A DNA stretch of 34,830 nt, taken from the NCBI GenBank assembly GCA_945932505.1, contig CAMEQB010000006.1:1-34830 (forward strand). The letters run 5' to 3'. The DNA is from an uncultured Spirochaetales bacterium. GTDB taxonomy: Bacteria > Spirochaetota > Spirochaetia > Sphaerochaetales > Sphaerochaetaceae. The position numbers and the translations under genes were made by a program. The notes beneath the pieces are model-generated. The model was not told where the DNA came from. It searched no databases and worked only from the letters and a program-made list of their open reading frames with translations. Shown piece after piece: positions 16,794 to 24,303 of the stretch; position 1 is the first letter of the stretch; each line of letters starts with the position of its first letter.

Positions 16794-18473
16794 ATGGAAA
16801 AGGAAACAGTGATGCAGTCATACATGGAACAGCATCTTATGTCAATTCCGGAATTAGAAGTCGGTCAGATCGTAACCGGTACTGTAGTACAGACAAATGA
16901 CGAGACTGTCCTCGTGGACATCGGCTATAAGTCTGAGGGTCAGGTCCCAGTAGATGAGTTCATCGAACTCCCAAAAATTGGAGACAAAGTCGCCCTCACA
17001 ATCCTTAAGCTTGACAATGGTCGCGGACAGGTTGTTGTATCAAAGAAAAGAGCTGAAGCCAAAGAGAGAACTGAAGTACTCAAGAAGGCTGCTGAAGACA
17101 GAACACCAGTTCTTGGTAAGTTCGTCAAAGTCATCAAGGGTGGCTATGAAGTTGATCTCGGAGCAGATTATAAGGGATTCTGCCCATTATCAAAGGCAGA
17201 TGTAGTCAGAGTTGAAGATCCTGAAACTCTTGTCGGAAAGACAGACTACTTCATCATCGACAAGTTCCATAACGGAACAAAGCTTAAGAGCGTTGTCTCA
17301 AGAAGAGAGTATCTTGAGAACAAGATTAAAGAAAACAGACAGAAATTCTTTGAAGCAGCTCACGTAGGCGATATCGTTCAGGGTGTTGTCAAGTCATTTA
17401 CATCATTCGGTGCTTTCATCGATCTTGGTGGATTTGATGGACTTCTCCACATCAACGATATGTCTTGGGGCCATGTAACAAGACCAAAAGATTTCGTAAA
17501 GAAGGGTCAGATCGTTCAGCTTAAGCTTATCAACATTGATCCTGAGACACAGAAGATCAATCTTTCCTTGAAGGCAATGGAACCAGATCCATGGTCAACA
17601 TTCGACCAGAAGTATCACATTGGTGATGTTGTAAAGAGACCTGTTACAAAGATTGCTAACTTCGGTGTATTTATCGAAATTGAACCTGGTATCGAAGGTC
17701 TTGCTCACATCTCCGAACTTTCTTGGACAAAGAGAATTACCAACCCTAAAGAAATTGTCAACATTGGTGATGTTGTCGAAGCAAAGATTCTTGGCTGGGA
17801 TTTGGACAGCAAGAGAGTTTCTCTTGGTCTCAAGCAGCTTGAAGAAAATCCTTGGGATACAATCGAAGAAAGATATCCTGTTGGTAAGGTTATTTCCGGA
17901 CCAGTTGTCAAAGTTACAAACAGCGGTGCTTTCGTAAATCTCGAAGAGGGTATCGATGGTTTCTTGCATATTGATGACATCTCTTGGACAAAGAAGATCA
18001 AGAGTATGGATCAGTTCTGCAAGGAAGGTGATACAATCGAAGTAGTCGTTACAAAAGTTGAGCCAGCTAATAGAAGAATTAAGCTCTCTGTAAAGCAGCT
18101 TGAAGGTAACCCTTGGCAGACACTTAAGAAGGATTATCCAAAGTTCTCAACAATTACTGGTACAGTTTCTTCTGTTACAGAGTTTGGTGTCTTTGTTAAG
18201 GTCATCGGTGATATCGAAGGTCTTATTGGAAAGAACAATCTTGTTGGTCCAGACGAACAGTATACAGATGCCGTTCTTGAAAGCTATAAAGAGAAGGTTG
18301 GTCAGCCAATCACAGCCATGGTAATCGATGTAGATTCCGCTAAGCAGAAGCTTTCTCTCTCAATCAGAGAAATGATTAAGAGAAGTCAGGAATCTGAGAT
18401 GGCCAAGTATATGGCTGAGACAAAGGATGACGACGACTCTTACAATCCTTTTGCAGACCTTTTAAAGAAATAA
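16794..18473 (+). CDS. rpsA: 30S ribosomal protein S1
   Basis: S1 binds mRNA and helps load it onto the 30S subunit. Six S1 (OB-fold) repeats can be counted, beginning near VGQIVTGTVVQ, VLGKFVKVIKGG, VGDIVQGVVKSF, IGDVVKRPVTKI, VGKVISGPVVKV and FSTITGTVSSV. Repeats 3-5 carry the typical FGAF/FGVF and GLLHI/GLAHI signatures; the last is more divergent (GLIGKNNLV). The reading frame is open upstream into cmk, but the ATG at 16794 has AGGAGA at 16781-16786 with 7-nt spacing and gives a 559-residue product, normal for a six-repeat S1. A hairpin follows the stop at 18497-18520. The gene is highly expressed in most bacteria. Confidence 0.96.
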   Translation: MEKETVMQSYMEQHLMSIPELEVGQIVTGTVVQTNDETVLVDIGYKSEGQVPVDEFIELPKIGDKVALTILKLDNGRGQVVVSKKRAEAKERTEVLKKAAEDRTPVLGKFVKVIKGGYEVDLGADYKGFCPLSKADVVRVEDPETLVGKTDYFIIDKFHNGTKLKSVVSRREYLENKIKENRQKFFEAAHVGDIVQGVVKSFTSFGAFIDLGGFDGLLHINDMSWGHVTRPKDFVKKGQIVQLKLINIDPETQKINLSLKAMEPDPWSTFDQKYHIGDVVKRPVTKIANFGVFIEIEPGIEGLAHISELSWTKRITNPKEIVNIGDVVEAKILGWDLDSKRVSLGLKQLEENPWDTIEERYPVGKVISGPVVKVTNSGAFVNLEEGIDGFLHIDDISWTKKIKSMDQFCKEGDTIEVVVTKVEPANRRIKLSVKQLEGNPWQTLKKDYPKFSTITGTVSSVTEFGVFVKVIGDIEGLIGKNNLVGPDEQYTDAVLESYKEKVGQPITAMVIDVDSAKQKLSLSIREMIKRSQESEMAKYMAETKDDDDSYNPFADLLKK

Positions 18474-18496
18474 GGTCTTATAACAGAGAGTAGGGG

Positions 18497-18520
18497 AAGC
18501 GGAGAATATACTCTCCGCTT
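18497..18520 (+). terminator. Hairpin between rpsA and the TPR gene
   Basis: AAGCGGAGA (18497-18505) and TCTCCGCTT (18512-18520) form a perfect 9-bp stem with a 6-nt ATATAC loop. Only a short pyrimidine run (TTCTC) follows, so it probably lowers rather than abolishes read-through, or protects the 3' end of the abundant S1 mRNA. The next gene starts 16 nt later. Confidence 0.5.
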
Positions 18521-18536
18521 TCTCAAAGGATGAGAA

Positions 18537-19235
18537 ATGGCAAAGAAGAACGATAAGGAAGTACAGCTCACAGCAGCCGAGAAATTGGTTAACAAAACCA
18601 ATGGATGGTTAAGTAAGCATGGTAAGCTTTTGACAATTATTGTTTCTGCTGTAGTTGCAGTTATTGTTATAGTTTCCATTGTTACTGTAGTTGTTAATAC
18701 TTCAAATAACAAAACTTATGAAAAGCTTGATGCTTTGACAGCACAGTACTCTGAGTATACAACAATGGATTCAGATGCTGAGGGTTACGATAGTGCTAAG
18801 ACAGCTCTTGTCTCTGATGCAGAAGCATTGATGGCAAAGGGAGTCAAGAAGTATCCAGGCGCTAAGGCTGCAATGATTCTTGCTGATTTGGCATACGAAG
18901 ATGGTGATTATTCAAAAGCTATCGAGTTATATAAGAAAGTAGCAGACGGACAGAAGAAGACTTTCTTGAGAGAAGTTGCACTTATGAGTATGGCAGCGGC
19001 TCTTGAAGAGAACGGAGACAAAAACTCTGCAAAAGATGTATACAATGCATTCTTTGATGAGTATGGTCTCGATAGCTTGTATTCATCTCGTGCTCTTTTT
19101 AATGCAGCTAGATTGACAGAAGATACAGATAAGGCGCTTGCTATTTCTATTTATGAACAGCTTGTCGGTGAATTCGGAGATTATGGCTCAGAATATGCTA
19201 AGCTTGCTCAGTCTAGAATAGCTCAGCTTAACTAA
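18537..19235 (+). CDS. Membrane-anchored TPR-containing protein
   Basis: This 232-residue protein has a short cytoplasmic N-terminus (about 1-30), one strong transmembrane helix (about 31-56, rich in Val and Ile) and an extracytoplasmic domain of TPR-like helices (about 90-225). The clearest TPR unit reads AAMILADLAYEDGDYSKAIE, followed by ALMSMAAALEENGDKNSAKD. The layout resembles the YfgM/ancillary TPR family that associates with the SecYEG translocon, but orthology cannot be shown by eye. AAGGA at 18526-18530 supports the start. It is downstream of rpsA and upstream of a lipoprotein gene on the same strand, and could share its transcript with either. Confidence 0.75.
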   Translation: MAKKNDKEVQLTAAEKLVNKTNGWLSKHGKLLTIIVSAVVAVIVIVSIVTVVVNTSNNKTYEKLDALTAQYSEYTTMDSDAEGYDSAKTALVSDAEALMAKGVKKYPGAKAAMILADLAYEDGDYSKAIELYKKVADGQKKTFLREVALMSMAAALEENGDKNSAKDVYNAFFDEYGLDSLYSSRALFNAARLTEDTDKALAISIYEQLVGEFGDYGSEYAKLAQSRIAQLN

Positions 19236-19273
19236 TATTTTTTGGTTTTCATTCCATATAGGGAGGGTAATCA

Positions 19274-19975
19274 GTGAAGAAAGGAAAATTCTTGTTTCTT
19301 ACTTTGCTTACCCTCTTTTTTCTTTCATCTTGTGGCATTCCAAATATGTTTGTTCCTGATGAAGGTTCGGTTTCTTTTATTACTGATACAAATAACAACA
19401 AAGCAACTATTGTAATAAAATCTCCATATCTTAAAGCAGAAGAGAATAATTTGTATTATTCACCTGAAGTCAACTTGTTCTATGTCATTAGAAGCAGTAC
19501 TAACTCATCCAGTTATTCATCACTTCTGTCTGCATTTAATAATTCCTTTTGTAATTATCCTTACTGCAATCCTATAACAGGATCAAAAGTCGATGGTAAT
19601 CCAATTATTGAATACAAGAGTGGTGATACTACTTATGGTTTATTTCAATTCTATGGTAACGAAAGTATCATCTCCAATGATTACTTCATAGACGGGGAAT
19701 TGAGGCTTGGCTTTGATTTCTCGGAAGAGAATGGCTTACTACTCAAAATATTTGATGAGAACAATAGTCTTCTTGCACAGAGAGAACTCCATCGTAGCTT
19801 TGGAGAAAAGTTTACCTCTTTATCCGACATAAAAGAGGGCGAGGAACTAGTTAATGATTACACTAGTCCAGTAGAAGTGGTACTGTATGCTGCAGTAACA
19901 TTTTCATTCACAGAATATACCAATATCTGGAACACGAAAATTTCTAAGGAATTATTCTCATTCAACTTAGACTAA
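19274..19975 (+). CDS. Predicted lipoprotein of unknown function
   Basis: The protein begins with a basic MKKGK, a hydrophobic stretch and the lipobox LSSC-G (Cys at about residue 20), so it is predicted to be exported, lipidated and anchored on the cell surface or periplasmic face. The remaining 210 or so residues are rich in Ser, Asn, Tyr and Asp and resemble no family I recognise. The start is a GTG with an excellent GGGAGG at 19261-19266 and 7-nt spacing; no in-frame ATG fits as well. It follows the TPR gene by 38 bp. Its stop overlaps, tail to tail, the stop of the convergent reductase gene by 4 bp, with no terminator hairpin visible between them. Confidence 0.75.
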   Translation: MKKGKFLFLTLLTLFFLSSCGIPNMFVPDEGSVSFITDTNNNKATIVIKSPYLKAEENNLYYSPEVNLFYVIRSSTNSSSYSSLLSAFNNSFCNYPYCNPITGSKVDGNPIIEYKSGDTTYGLFQFYGNESIISNDYFIDGELRLGFDFSEENGLLLKIFDENNSLLAQRELHRSFGEKFTSLSDIKEGEELVNDYTSPVEVVLYAAVTFSFTEYTNIWNTKISKELFSFNLD

Positions 19976-21171
19976 TAATCTTCAGCTATCTCCAAAACTA
20001 AATCAGACAGAGCGAAAGAAGCACAAGGATGTATAAAACCTAAGATAATATCACCCTTGCGTCTATTTTCATTCTTCTCTGGATTATATGTTTCACCTTT
20101 AACGACTCTGGTTCTACACCATCCGCAAACACCGGAGCGACAAGAAGACTGTGCCTTTATACCAGCTCTTTCAATAGAGCAAAGAATGGGTTCATCACCT
20201 CTTATGTCTATTTTGTATTCCCTTGCACCTTGTTTTATAATACCTTTATAAATACAATCTTTACTTTCTCTAGGATAATTTGGATCCTTAGAAAAATCTC
20301 TTCCTACAGCCTCCATTTCAAATCTTATCTGTCTCTTTGGTAGTTGAAGCTTTTTTATATCTTCTTTCATAAAAGCATAGAAGCTTCCAGGCCCACATGC
20401 AAAGACAGAATAATTCTCAAGAGGAGTATATTTTTTGATTATTTCTGAAGTGATAAAACCATATTCATAGCCATCTATTTTGTCATCAGATAATACATGA
20501 ACGACTTTTACTTTATCTGTTTCTTTTATCACTTCATCTAGTTCTTTTTTAAAGTAAATTGAATCAGTTGTCCTACTTCCATAAACTAGAGTCAAATTAA
20601 AGTCTTCTATTTTATCTCTTATGGCATAAGCCATAGAAATAAAAGGCGTTACGCCACTTCCACCTGCAAGCGCAATAACATGATTTTTATCTCTCAGTGG
20701 CTCATAATAGAAAGTACCCATAGGAGAAGATATATTAATCTCGTCACCAATCTTTAGATTCTTATATAGATATGGGGCTACAAAACCAGCTGGATAGTCT
20801 TCGATCATAACTGAATACTTTCCTTCCAATGCTAGCTTTGGACTAGAACAGATAGAATATGGTCTTGAAGTAATAGACTCTCCTATCTTTGTTTTAATTG
20901 ATATATAACTGCCAGCTCTGAAGAAGGGAAGGGGAGAGTCATCAAGGCTAGAAAGCACAAATTCCTTTGCATCGTAACGAGGAATAATATCAGTTACTCT
21001 TACTTTTAAAAGATTTGGATGAAGATGATCTGCTTTTTCAGAGATAGGATCACTATCATTTCTAAAGTCTGAAGAGTTAGAATGTATGATATCGTCTCTC
21101 GTCTTTCCTAGATTTTTGAATTTTAGCATATCTTTAAAAACGTTCTTACCAACTTTAACCATTTTACTCAT
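19972..21171 (-). CDS. Ferredoxin-NAD(P)H-type reductase with C-terminal 2Fe-2S domain
   Basis: The 399-residue protein combines three modules: an FAD-binding beta-barrel (about 55-165, flavin motif RPYSICSSP), an NAD(P)-binding domain (about 165-280, with ALAGGSGVTPFISMAY and a C-terminal FACGPGSFYAFM), and a plant-type 2Fe-2S ferredoxin domain (about 315-399) with cysteines in the C-x4-C-x2-C pattern (SCRSGVCGWCRT) and a final Cys in HPCAS. This is the layout of HCP reductase and class IB-type oxygenase reductases, which pass electrons from NAD(P)H to a partner. About 55 N-terminal residues before the FAD domain are unexplained. It starts 8 bp inside the end of the upstream FAD oxidoreductase, so the two likely act together, with the partner as electron acceptor (inference). 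Confidence 0.87.
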   Translation of the reverse strand: MSKMVKVGKNVFKDMLKFKNLGKTRDDIIHSNSSDFRNDSDPISEKADHLHPNLLKVRVTDIIPRYDAKEFVLSSLDDSPLPFFRAGSYISIKTKIGESITSRPYSICSSPKLALEGKYSVMIEDYPAGFVAPYLYKNLKIGDEINISSPMGTFYYEPLRDKNHVIALAGGSGVTPFISMAYAIRDKIEDFNLTLVYGSRTTDSIYFKKELDEVIKETDKVKVVHVLSDDKIDGYEYGFITSEIIKKYTPLENYSVFACGPGSFYAFMKEDIKKLQLPKRQIRFEMEAVGRDFSKDPNYPRESKDCIYKGIIKQGAREYKIDIRGDEPILCSIERAGIKAQSSCRSGVCGWCRTRVVKGETYNPEKNENRRKGDIILGFIHPCASFALSDLVLEIAEDY

Positions 21172-22678
21172 TGCTCTTTATCCTTTCTAAAGCCAAGTCT
21201 GCTATATCTTTTCCAACCATATATGTAGGTGCATATCCGTCTCCTTTAGTGGTATCACAGCCAATAGGGTATAGACCAGGAATAGAATAATCACTTTCAA
21301 TATTTAAAGTTCGAGCGACAATGTTATCCCAATCCCTAGTTTCATGGCCATAGACAGATCCTTTAGGAGAATTAATATACCTGGAGAATGTCCATGGAGT
21401 TGCTACTTCTACTTCTTCTATATGGTTTGATATATCGATATTCAATTTTCTCTTTAAGAGATCAATCATCAATGATCCTATTTCTGTTTTTGTTTTAAAG
21501 TATGTTTCTTCATCTACTTCTTCAAAATATTTAGAATCAGCAAAGAAAGTAAAAGATACAACTGATGTACCCTTTGGAGAAAAATCAGGATCTGCAACGT
21601 TATAACAAAGAAATATTACATAGTCATAGAGCATAAAAGCCTTATTTTTTACATTCGTATTTCCTGAGAATATGATAGAGTAATCTTTAAAACCTAATTC
21701 ATCTTTATCAGCATCAAGACATAAATAAACGGTGGAAAGTATACCTGCATAGCTATCTTTTCTGGCATTCATCAGTTTTATCTGTCTCTCAGGAACAAGA
21801 TTATGAGGCATCATCTTCCCGTATATTATATCGCTCTTTATATCAGGGAAAATAAGAGGAGCATATATATCTCCATGATCTGTTCTTACTCCAGTTACTG
21901 CCTTGTTTTCAAAAATAAACTTCTCAGCTTTAACACCGAACCATATATCTCCACCTATCTTCTGATATTTATCTAAAAGTAGAGACGACATATAGTGACT
22001 TGTATGCTTTGGTATATATATAGGATAAGTAATATATAAATTCAGCATGGAAGAGTAGTGTACAAAATTTAATTCATCTACTTTAACTCCAAGATATGAC
22101 CAATAAAGAGAAAGAATCTCTTGTGCTTTTAAAGGAAGAGATATTGCATCATAAACTTCTTTGACGGAGTAAGAACCTAAAGTCAACATTCTTGGATAAT
22201 TCTTGATAAGATGAAGAATACTATATTTCTTATTGGCAGAAATATAATCCAGCCCATTCTTAATCTCTTCCATTATAGAGAATAGGAGAATAATCTTTTC
22301 TTTAGATCCAGGAACATATTCTTCCATTTTATTTATAAATGCTTCTTTTCCATTTGGTAGAGTAATATCATAGAACGTACCATCAGAATATGTACCAATA
22401 GCCCTAAAACAGTCATTGATCTTAATTAACGGACAATCAATACCAAACTCATCAAAGATCTCTTTGACGCTACCAATATCTTTAGCATCACCAATACCAC
22501 ATAATTCGTGAAGAGATGGTTCGATTTCAAATCTACCCCTCACAAAGGATGTAGCACAACCTCCGGGATAGTTATTCTTTTCGATTATAAGAGTCTTTAA
22601 ACCTCTGTTTCTTAACTCTAAAGCTGCGACTAGTCCAGAGTTACCTGCACCAACGATTATGGCATCATATTTATCCAT
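21164..22678 (-). CDS. CrtI/phytoene desaturase-like FAD-dependent oxidoreductase
   Basis: The N-terminal Rossmann motif IIVGAGNSGLVAALELRNRG (about 7-26) and IEKNNYPGGCATSF (about 32-45) identify the phytoene desaturase/retinol saturase branch of the amine-oxidase-like FAD superfamily. The C-terminal FAD signature resembles GLYPIGCDTTKGDGYAPTYM, read in two parts (about 468-487). The 504-residue length fits. No carotenoid genes are nearby and the host type is not expected to make carotenoids, so the substrate is unknown; saturation or desaturation of an isoprenoid or fatty chain is only one option. AAGGAAAG precedes the ATG. It heads a two-gene operon with the reductase, which could supply electrons from NAD(P)H. 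Confidence 0.88.
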   Translation of the reverse strand: MDKYDAIIVGAGNSGLVAALELRNRGLKTLIIEKNNYPGGCATSFVRGRFEIEPSLHELCGIGDAKDIGSVKEIFDEFGIDCPLIKINDCFRAIGTYSDGTFYDITLPNGKEAFINKMEEYVPGSKEKIILLFSIMEEIKNGLDYISANKKYSILHLIKNYPRMLTLGSYSVKEVYDAISLPLKAQEILSLYWSYLGVKVDELNFVHYSSMLNLYITYPIYIPKHTSHYMSSLLLDKYQKIGGDIWFGVKAEKFIFENKAVTGVRTDHGDIYAPLIFPDIKSDIIYGKMMPHNLVPERQIKLMNARKDSYAGILSTVYLCLDADKDELGFKDYSIIFSGNTNVKNKAFMLYDYVIFLCYNVADPDFSPKGTSVVSFTFFADSKYFEEVDEETYFKTKTEIGSLMIDLLKRKLNIDISNHIEEVEVATPWTFSRYINSPKGSVYGHETRDWDNIVARTLNIESDYSIPGLYPIGCDTTKGDGYAPTYMVGKDIADLALERIKSNE

Positions 22679-22700
22679 TAAAGATTCTTTCCTTTAGTTA

Positions 22701-22729
22701 ATAGTATAAGTTGTAGTATTTGATTTCAA
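22701..22729 (-). promoter_or_regulatory. Candidate promoter of the redox operon
   Basis: On the - strand, TTGAAA (22729-22724) and TACTAT (22706-22701) are spaced by 17 bp. The predicted start near 22694 leaves a 16-nt leader that begins with the AAGGAAAG Shine-Dalgarno. Confidence 0.5.
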
Positions 22730-22767
22730 TAAAATTAATTATTATCTAAATTAGATATAATATATAT

Positions 22768-22892
22768 TCTGTCAATTAGAAATACTATTTAGTCTCTTTT
22801 CAAGCTTTAATTATTGATTTACAACTCTTGTTGGGATAAGACAACTCTCCCTGGGATAATGCCTGGTTTTGGGTATGATTTGTGCCCTTTTT
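22768..22892 (+). ncRNA. Possible small RNA with repeat-complementary segments
   Basis: A perfect TATAAT lies at 22756-22761 (weak -35 region), giving a start near 22768. The transcript would contain two tandem 20-nt units (22821-22840 and 22841-22860, ACAACTCT-N3-TGGGATAA). It would end at a hairpin GGGTA/TGCCC (22871-22875, 22883-22887, one G-T pair) followed by TTTTT (22888-22892). The units are complementary to repeats transcribed from the same strand at 23129-23250. A tracrRNA-like or regulatory RNA is conceivable, but no cas gene is visible and the stem is short. Confidence 0.25.
22816..22860 (-). repeat. Left repeat pair of a degenerate motif family
   Basis: Two adjacent direct copies of ACAACTCT-N3-TGGGATAA start at 22821 and 22841, with a 20-bp period. 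The first copy extends left to 22816 (GATTTACAACTCTTG) and is the inverted counterpart of the copy at 23129-23150, with only one indel and one mismatch over 22-23 bp. Confidence 0.75.
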
Positions 22893-23128
22893 GCTTCTGA
22901 TTTTATGTAGCTGCTTGACAACTCTAGAGCATCATCATCTCGAGGTTTACCCACACGCTAACATAAGTGTCATCCAGTCCGAGTTTCTCCTTATTTGTTT
23001 TCAGGAATCACAATGCTGTCATAAGAAGCATCCTTTTTGTCTTTACACTCGCTACAGAACTAATACTTAAGAATATACTTGTGTAAATCGATTCTGAATC
23101 TTAAGAAGACAACTAAATGGTAGGATTC

Positions 23129-23250
23129 TATCCCACCAGAGTTGTAAATCGAAAAACACTACCGAACAGCCCTTATCCCACAAAGAGTTTGAAATAGGTT
23201 CATCTGAAGACAATAAAAACACATGTTTCTGTCCCACTGAGAGTTTGTAA
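23129..23250 (+). repeat. Right cluster of three degenerate copies in the opposite orientation
   Basis: Copies of TWTCCCA-N2/3-AGAGTTKK occur with TCCCA at 23131, 23176 and 23232. The spacings of 45 and 56 bp are irregular. The first copy (TATCCCACCAGAGTTGTAAATC, shown as TATCCCACCAG at 23129 and AGTTGTAAATC to 23150) is closest to the left repeat. They could be an eroded CRISPR-like array or ends of a small non-autonomous element. Confidence 0.6.
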
Positions 23251-23308
23251 CCAACATTAATCTAAAGGATCTATAATACTAAAAACAAATCCTTAATTGA
23301 TTACACTT

Positions 23309-23589
23309 TTATTCTTTGAAGTATTTAAGCATGGAAGGTTTTGTATATTTTGATATTTTTGCTCCACTAATAATCTTGTCAAGAATCCTATCATCACATC
23401 TACCTATATACTGGCTAGTCGCCTTCTTTAAGTATACAGGCATCATCAAAATTAAACCCAATTTTTATAGAGCGAGATGATAAAGGCTAAAACTACAATG
23501 CCATTGGATTCTATGTCTGCTACTACAATATGGTAATGCTTTTTAGATGGATATGGATAATCCATAAGGTAAATATCTCCAACATCCAT
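23309..23589 (-). pseudogene. Frameshifted small gene next to a Panacea antitoxin remnant
   Basis: The ATG at 23589 directly follows the stop of the upstream Panacea frame. It reads MDVGDIYLMDYPYPSKKHYH and on to YKNWV before a stop near 23453. Shifting frame gives NFDDACILKEGD, and shifting back gives SQYIGRCDDRILDKIISGAK and on to LKYFKE with a stop at 23311-23309. Two compensating single-base indels would restore a protein of about 92 residues. The GDIY start and the CILKEGD segment resemble small toxin-like proteins, but I cannot name the family. Being the downstream partner of a Panacea gene it is likely the toxin of the pair (inference). Confidence 0.5.
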
Positions 23590-24186
23590 TTAATAAAGCC
23601 TTTTTTCAAGTTTATAGTTATTCTTTTGAATTAAAGAGCATTCTAAAAGCTCGTTCAATATTATAGATTTTCGATCTTCACCTACCGAATTATCAATTAT
23701 AGATTCTATTGATAATGGGATTGAAGACCCATGAGGATCTTCCCATTCACCAAGAGTATGACAATAGTCTACAAGCTCCCAAGGTGTATAATCTTTATAT
23801 TTCTCGTATTCAGCATCAATAGTCTCCATATCATATCTGGAAAGCTTTTCAAAACTTTTGACATCTTTATATATTTCAATAAACTATCCATTAGTTCTTA
23901 TATGTTCGTTCCATTCTTCACCAACATTCCATCTAATACAATCAAGTATATTAGAAGTAACTGGTCCTCTTGGTAATGACTTATATGAGTCTGTAGTAAT
24001 AGAGTTATGCCCCATAGACAATGAATCTCTATCTGCAAGATAAAGCATTTTGATTGCCTTCATATAATTCATGCTTCCACCGCTCTTGCCTAGTAAGAAT
24101 ACCATAGCCTCTGTAGCTTGTTCTTCGTCAAAATGAAGGATATCATAGTTTATCTCCTTATGATAATAAAATACGTTTTTTATCAT
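23590..24186 (-). pseudogene. Panacea (DUF4065, SocA-like) antitoxin gene with an in-frame stop
   Basis: Two reading segments, 24186-23884 and 23829-23590, are in the same frame. They join across one TAG (23886-23884) with ordinary Panacea-like coding sequence on both sides (EEWNEHIRTNG-stop-FIEIYKDVKSFEKLS). The family pattern is clear: ATEAMVFLLGKSGG, KAIKMLYLADRDSL, YKSLPRGPVTSNILD, then WELVDYCHTLGEWEDPHG. Panacea proteins are antitoxins paired with many unrelated toxins. The full frame would be 198 residues. A perfect TTGACA box lies upstream (24283-24278, - strand) with a poor -10. The nonsense codon and the damaged neighbour suggest a module in decay; a sequencing error is possible. 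Confidence 0.85.
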
Positions 24187-24303
24187 TAGAAAGATTCATT
24201 TATATTAGTCATTAATAAAAGACACTGCCAGTCACCTTTTGATATAATGCAGCTAGTTATCTAACAGAAACTGACAATGTCAAGAAGAAAAACAATTTGA
24301 ATA

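Larger units (their letters stand above)
22679..23308. other. Gene-poor AT-rich interval
   Basis: No intact gene is supported here; the first 60 bases after the redox operon (22681-22740) hold only 11 G/C. It carries the short-repeat family and possible small RNA described separately. On the - strand around 23055-23005, one frame reads CSECKDKKDASYDSIVIPENK-stop (written here in two parts: CSECKDKKDAS, YDSIVIPENK), and nearby frames are broken by stops. This looks like a worn coding remnant that I cannot assign. Confidence 0.6.

Noticed and set aside
22882-23070. 62-residue + strand ORF in the gene-poor interval
   Set aside because: No ribosome-binding site, unusual composition (many His and Cys), and it runs across repeat-derived sequence. 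It is most likely a chance frame.
23129-23250. Functional CRISPR array
   Set aside because: Only three degenerate copies, with spacings of 45 and 56 bp, no constant repeat length and no cas gene within the window. Kept only as a remnant hypothesis.
24243-24248. TATAAT on the + strand downstream of the NDT-like gene
   Set aside because: No gene on the + strand follows and no matching -35 is evident; AT-rich sequence gives such boxes by chance.
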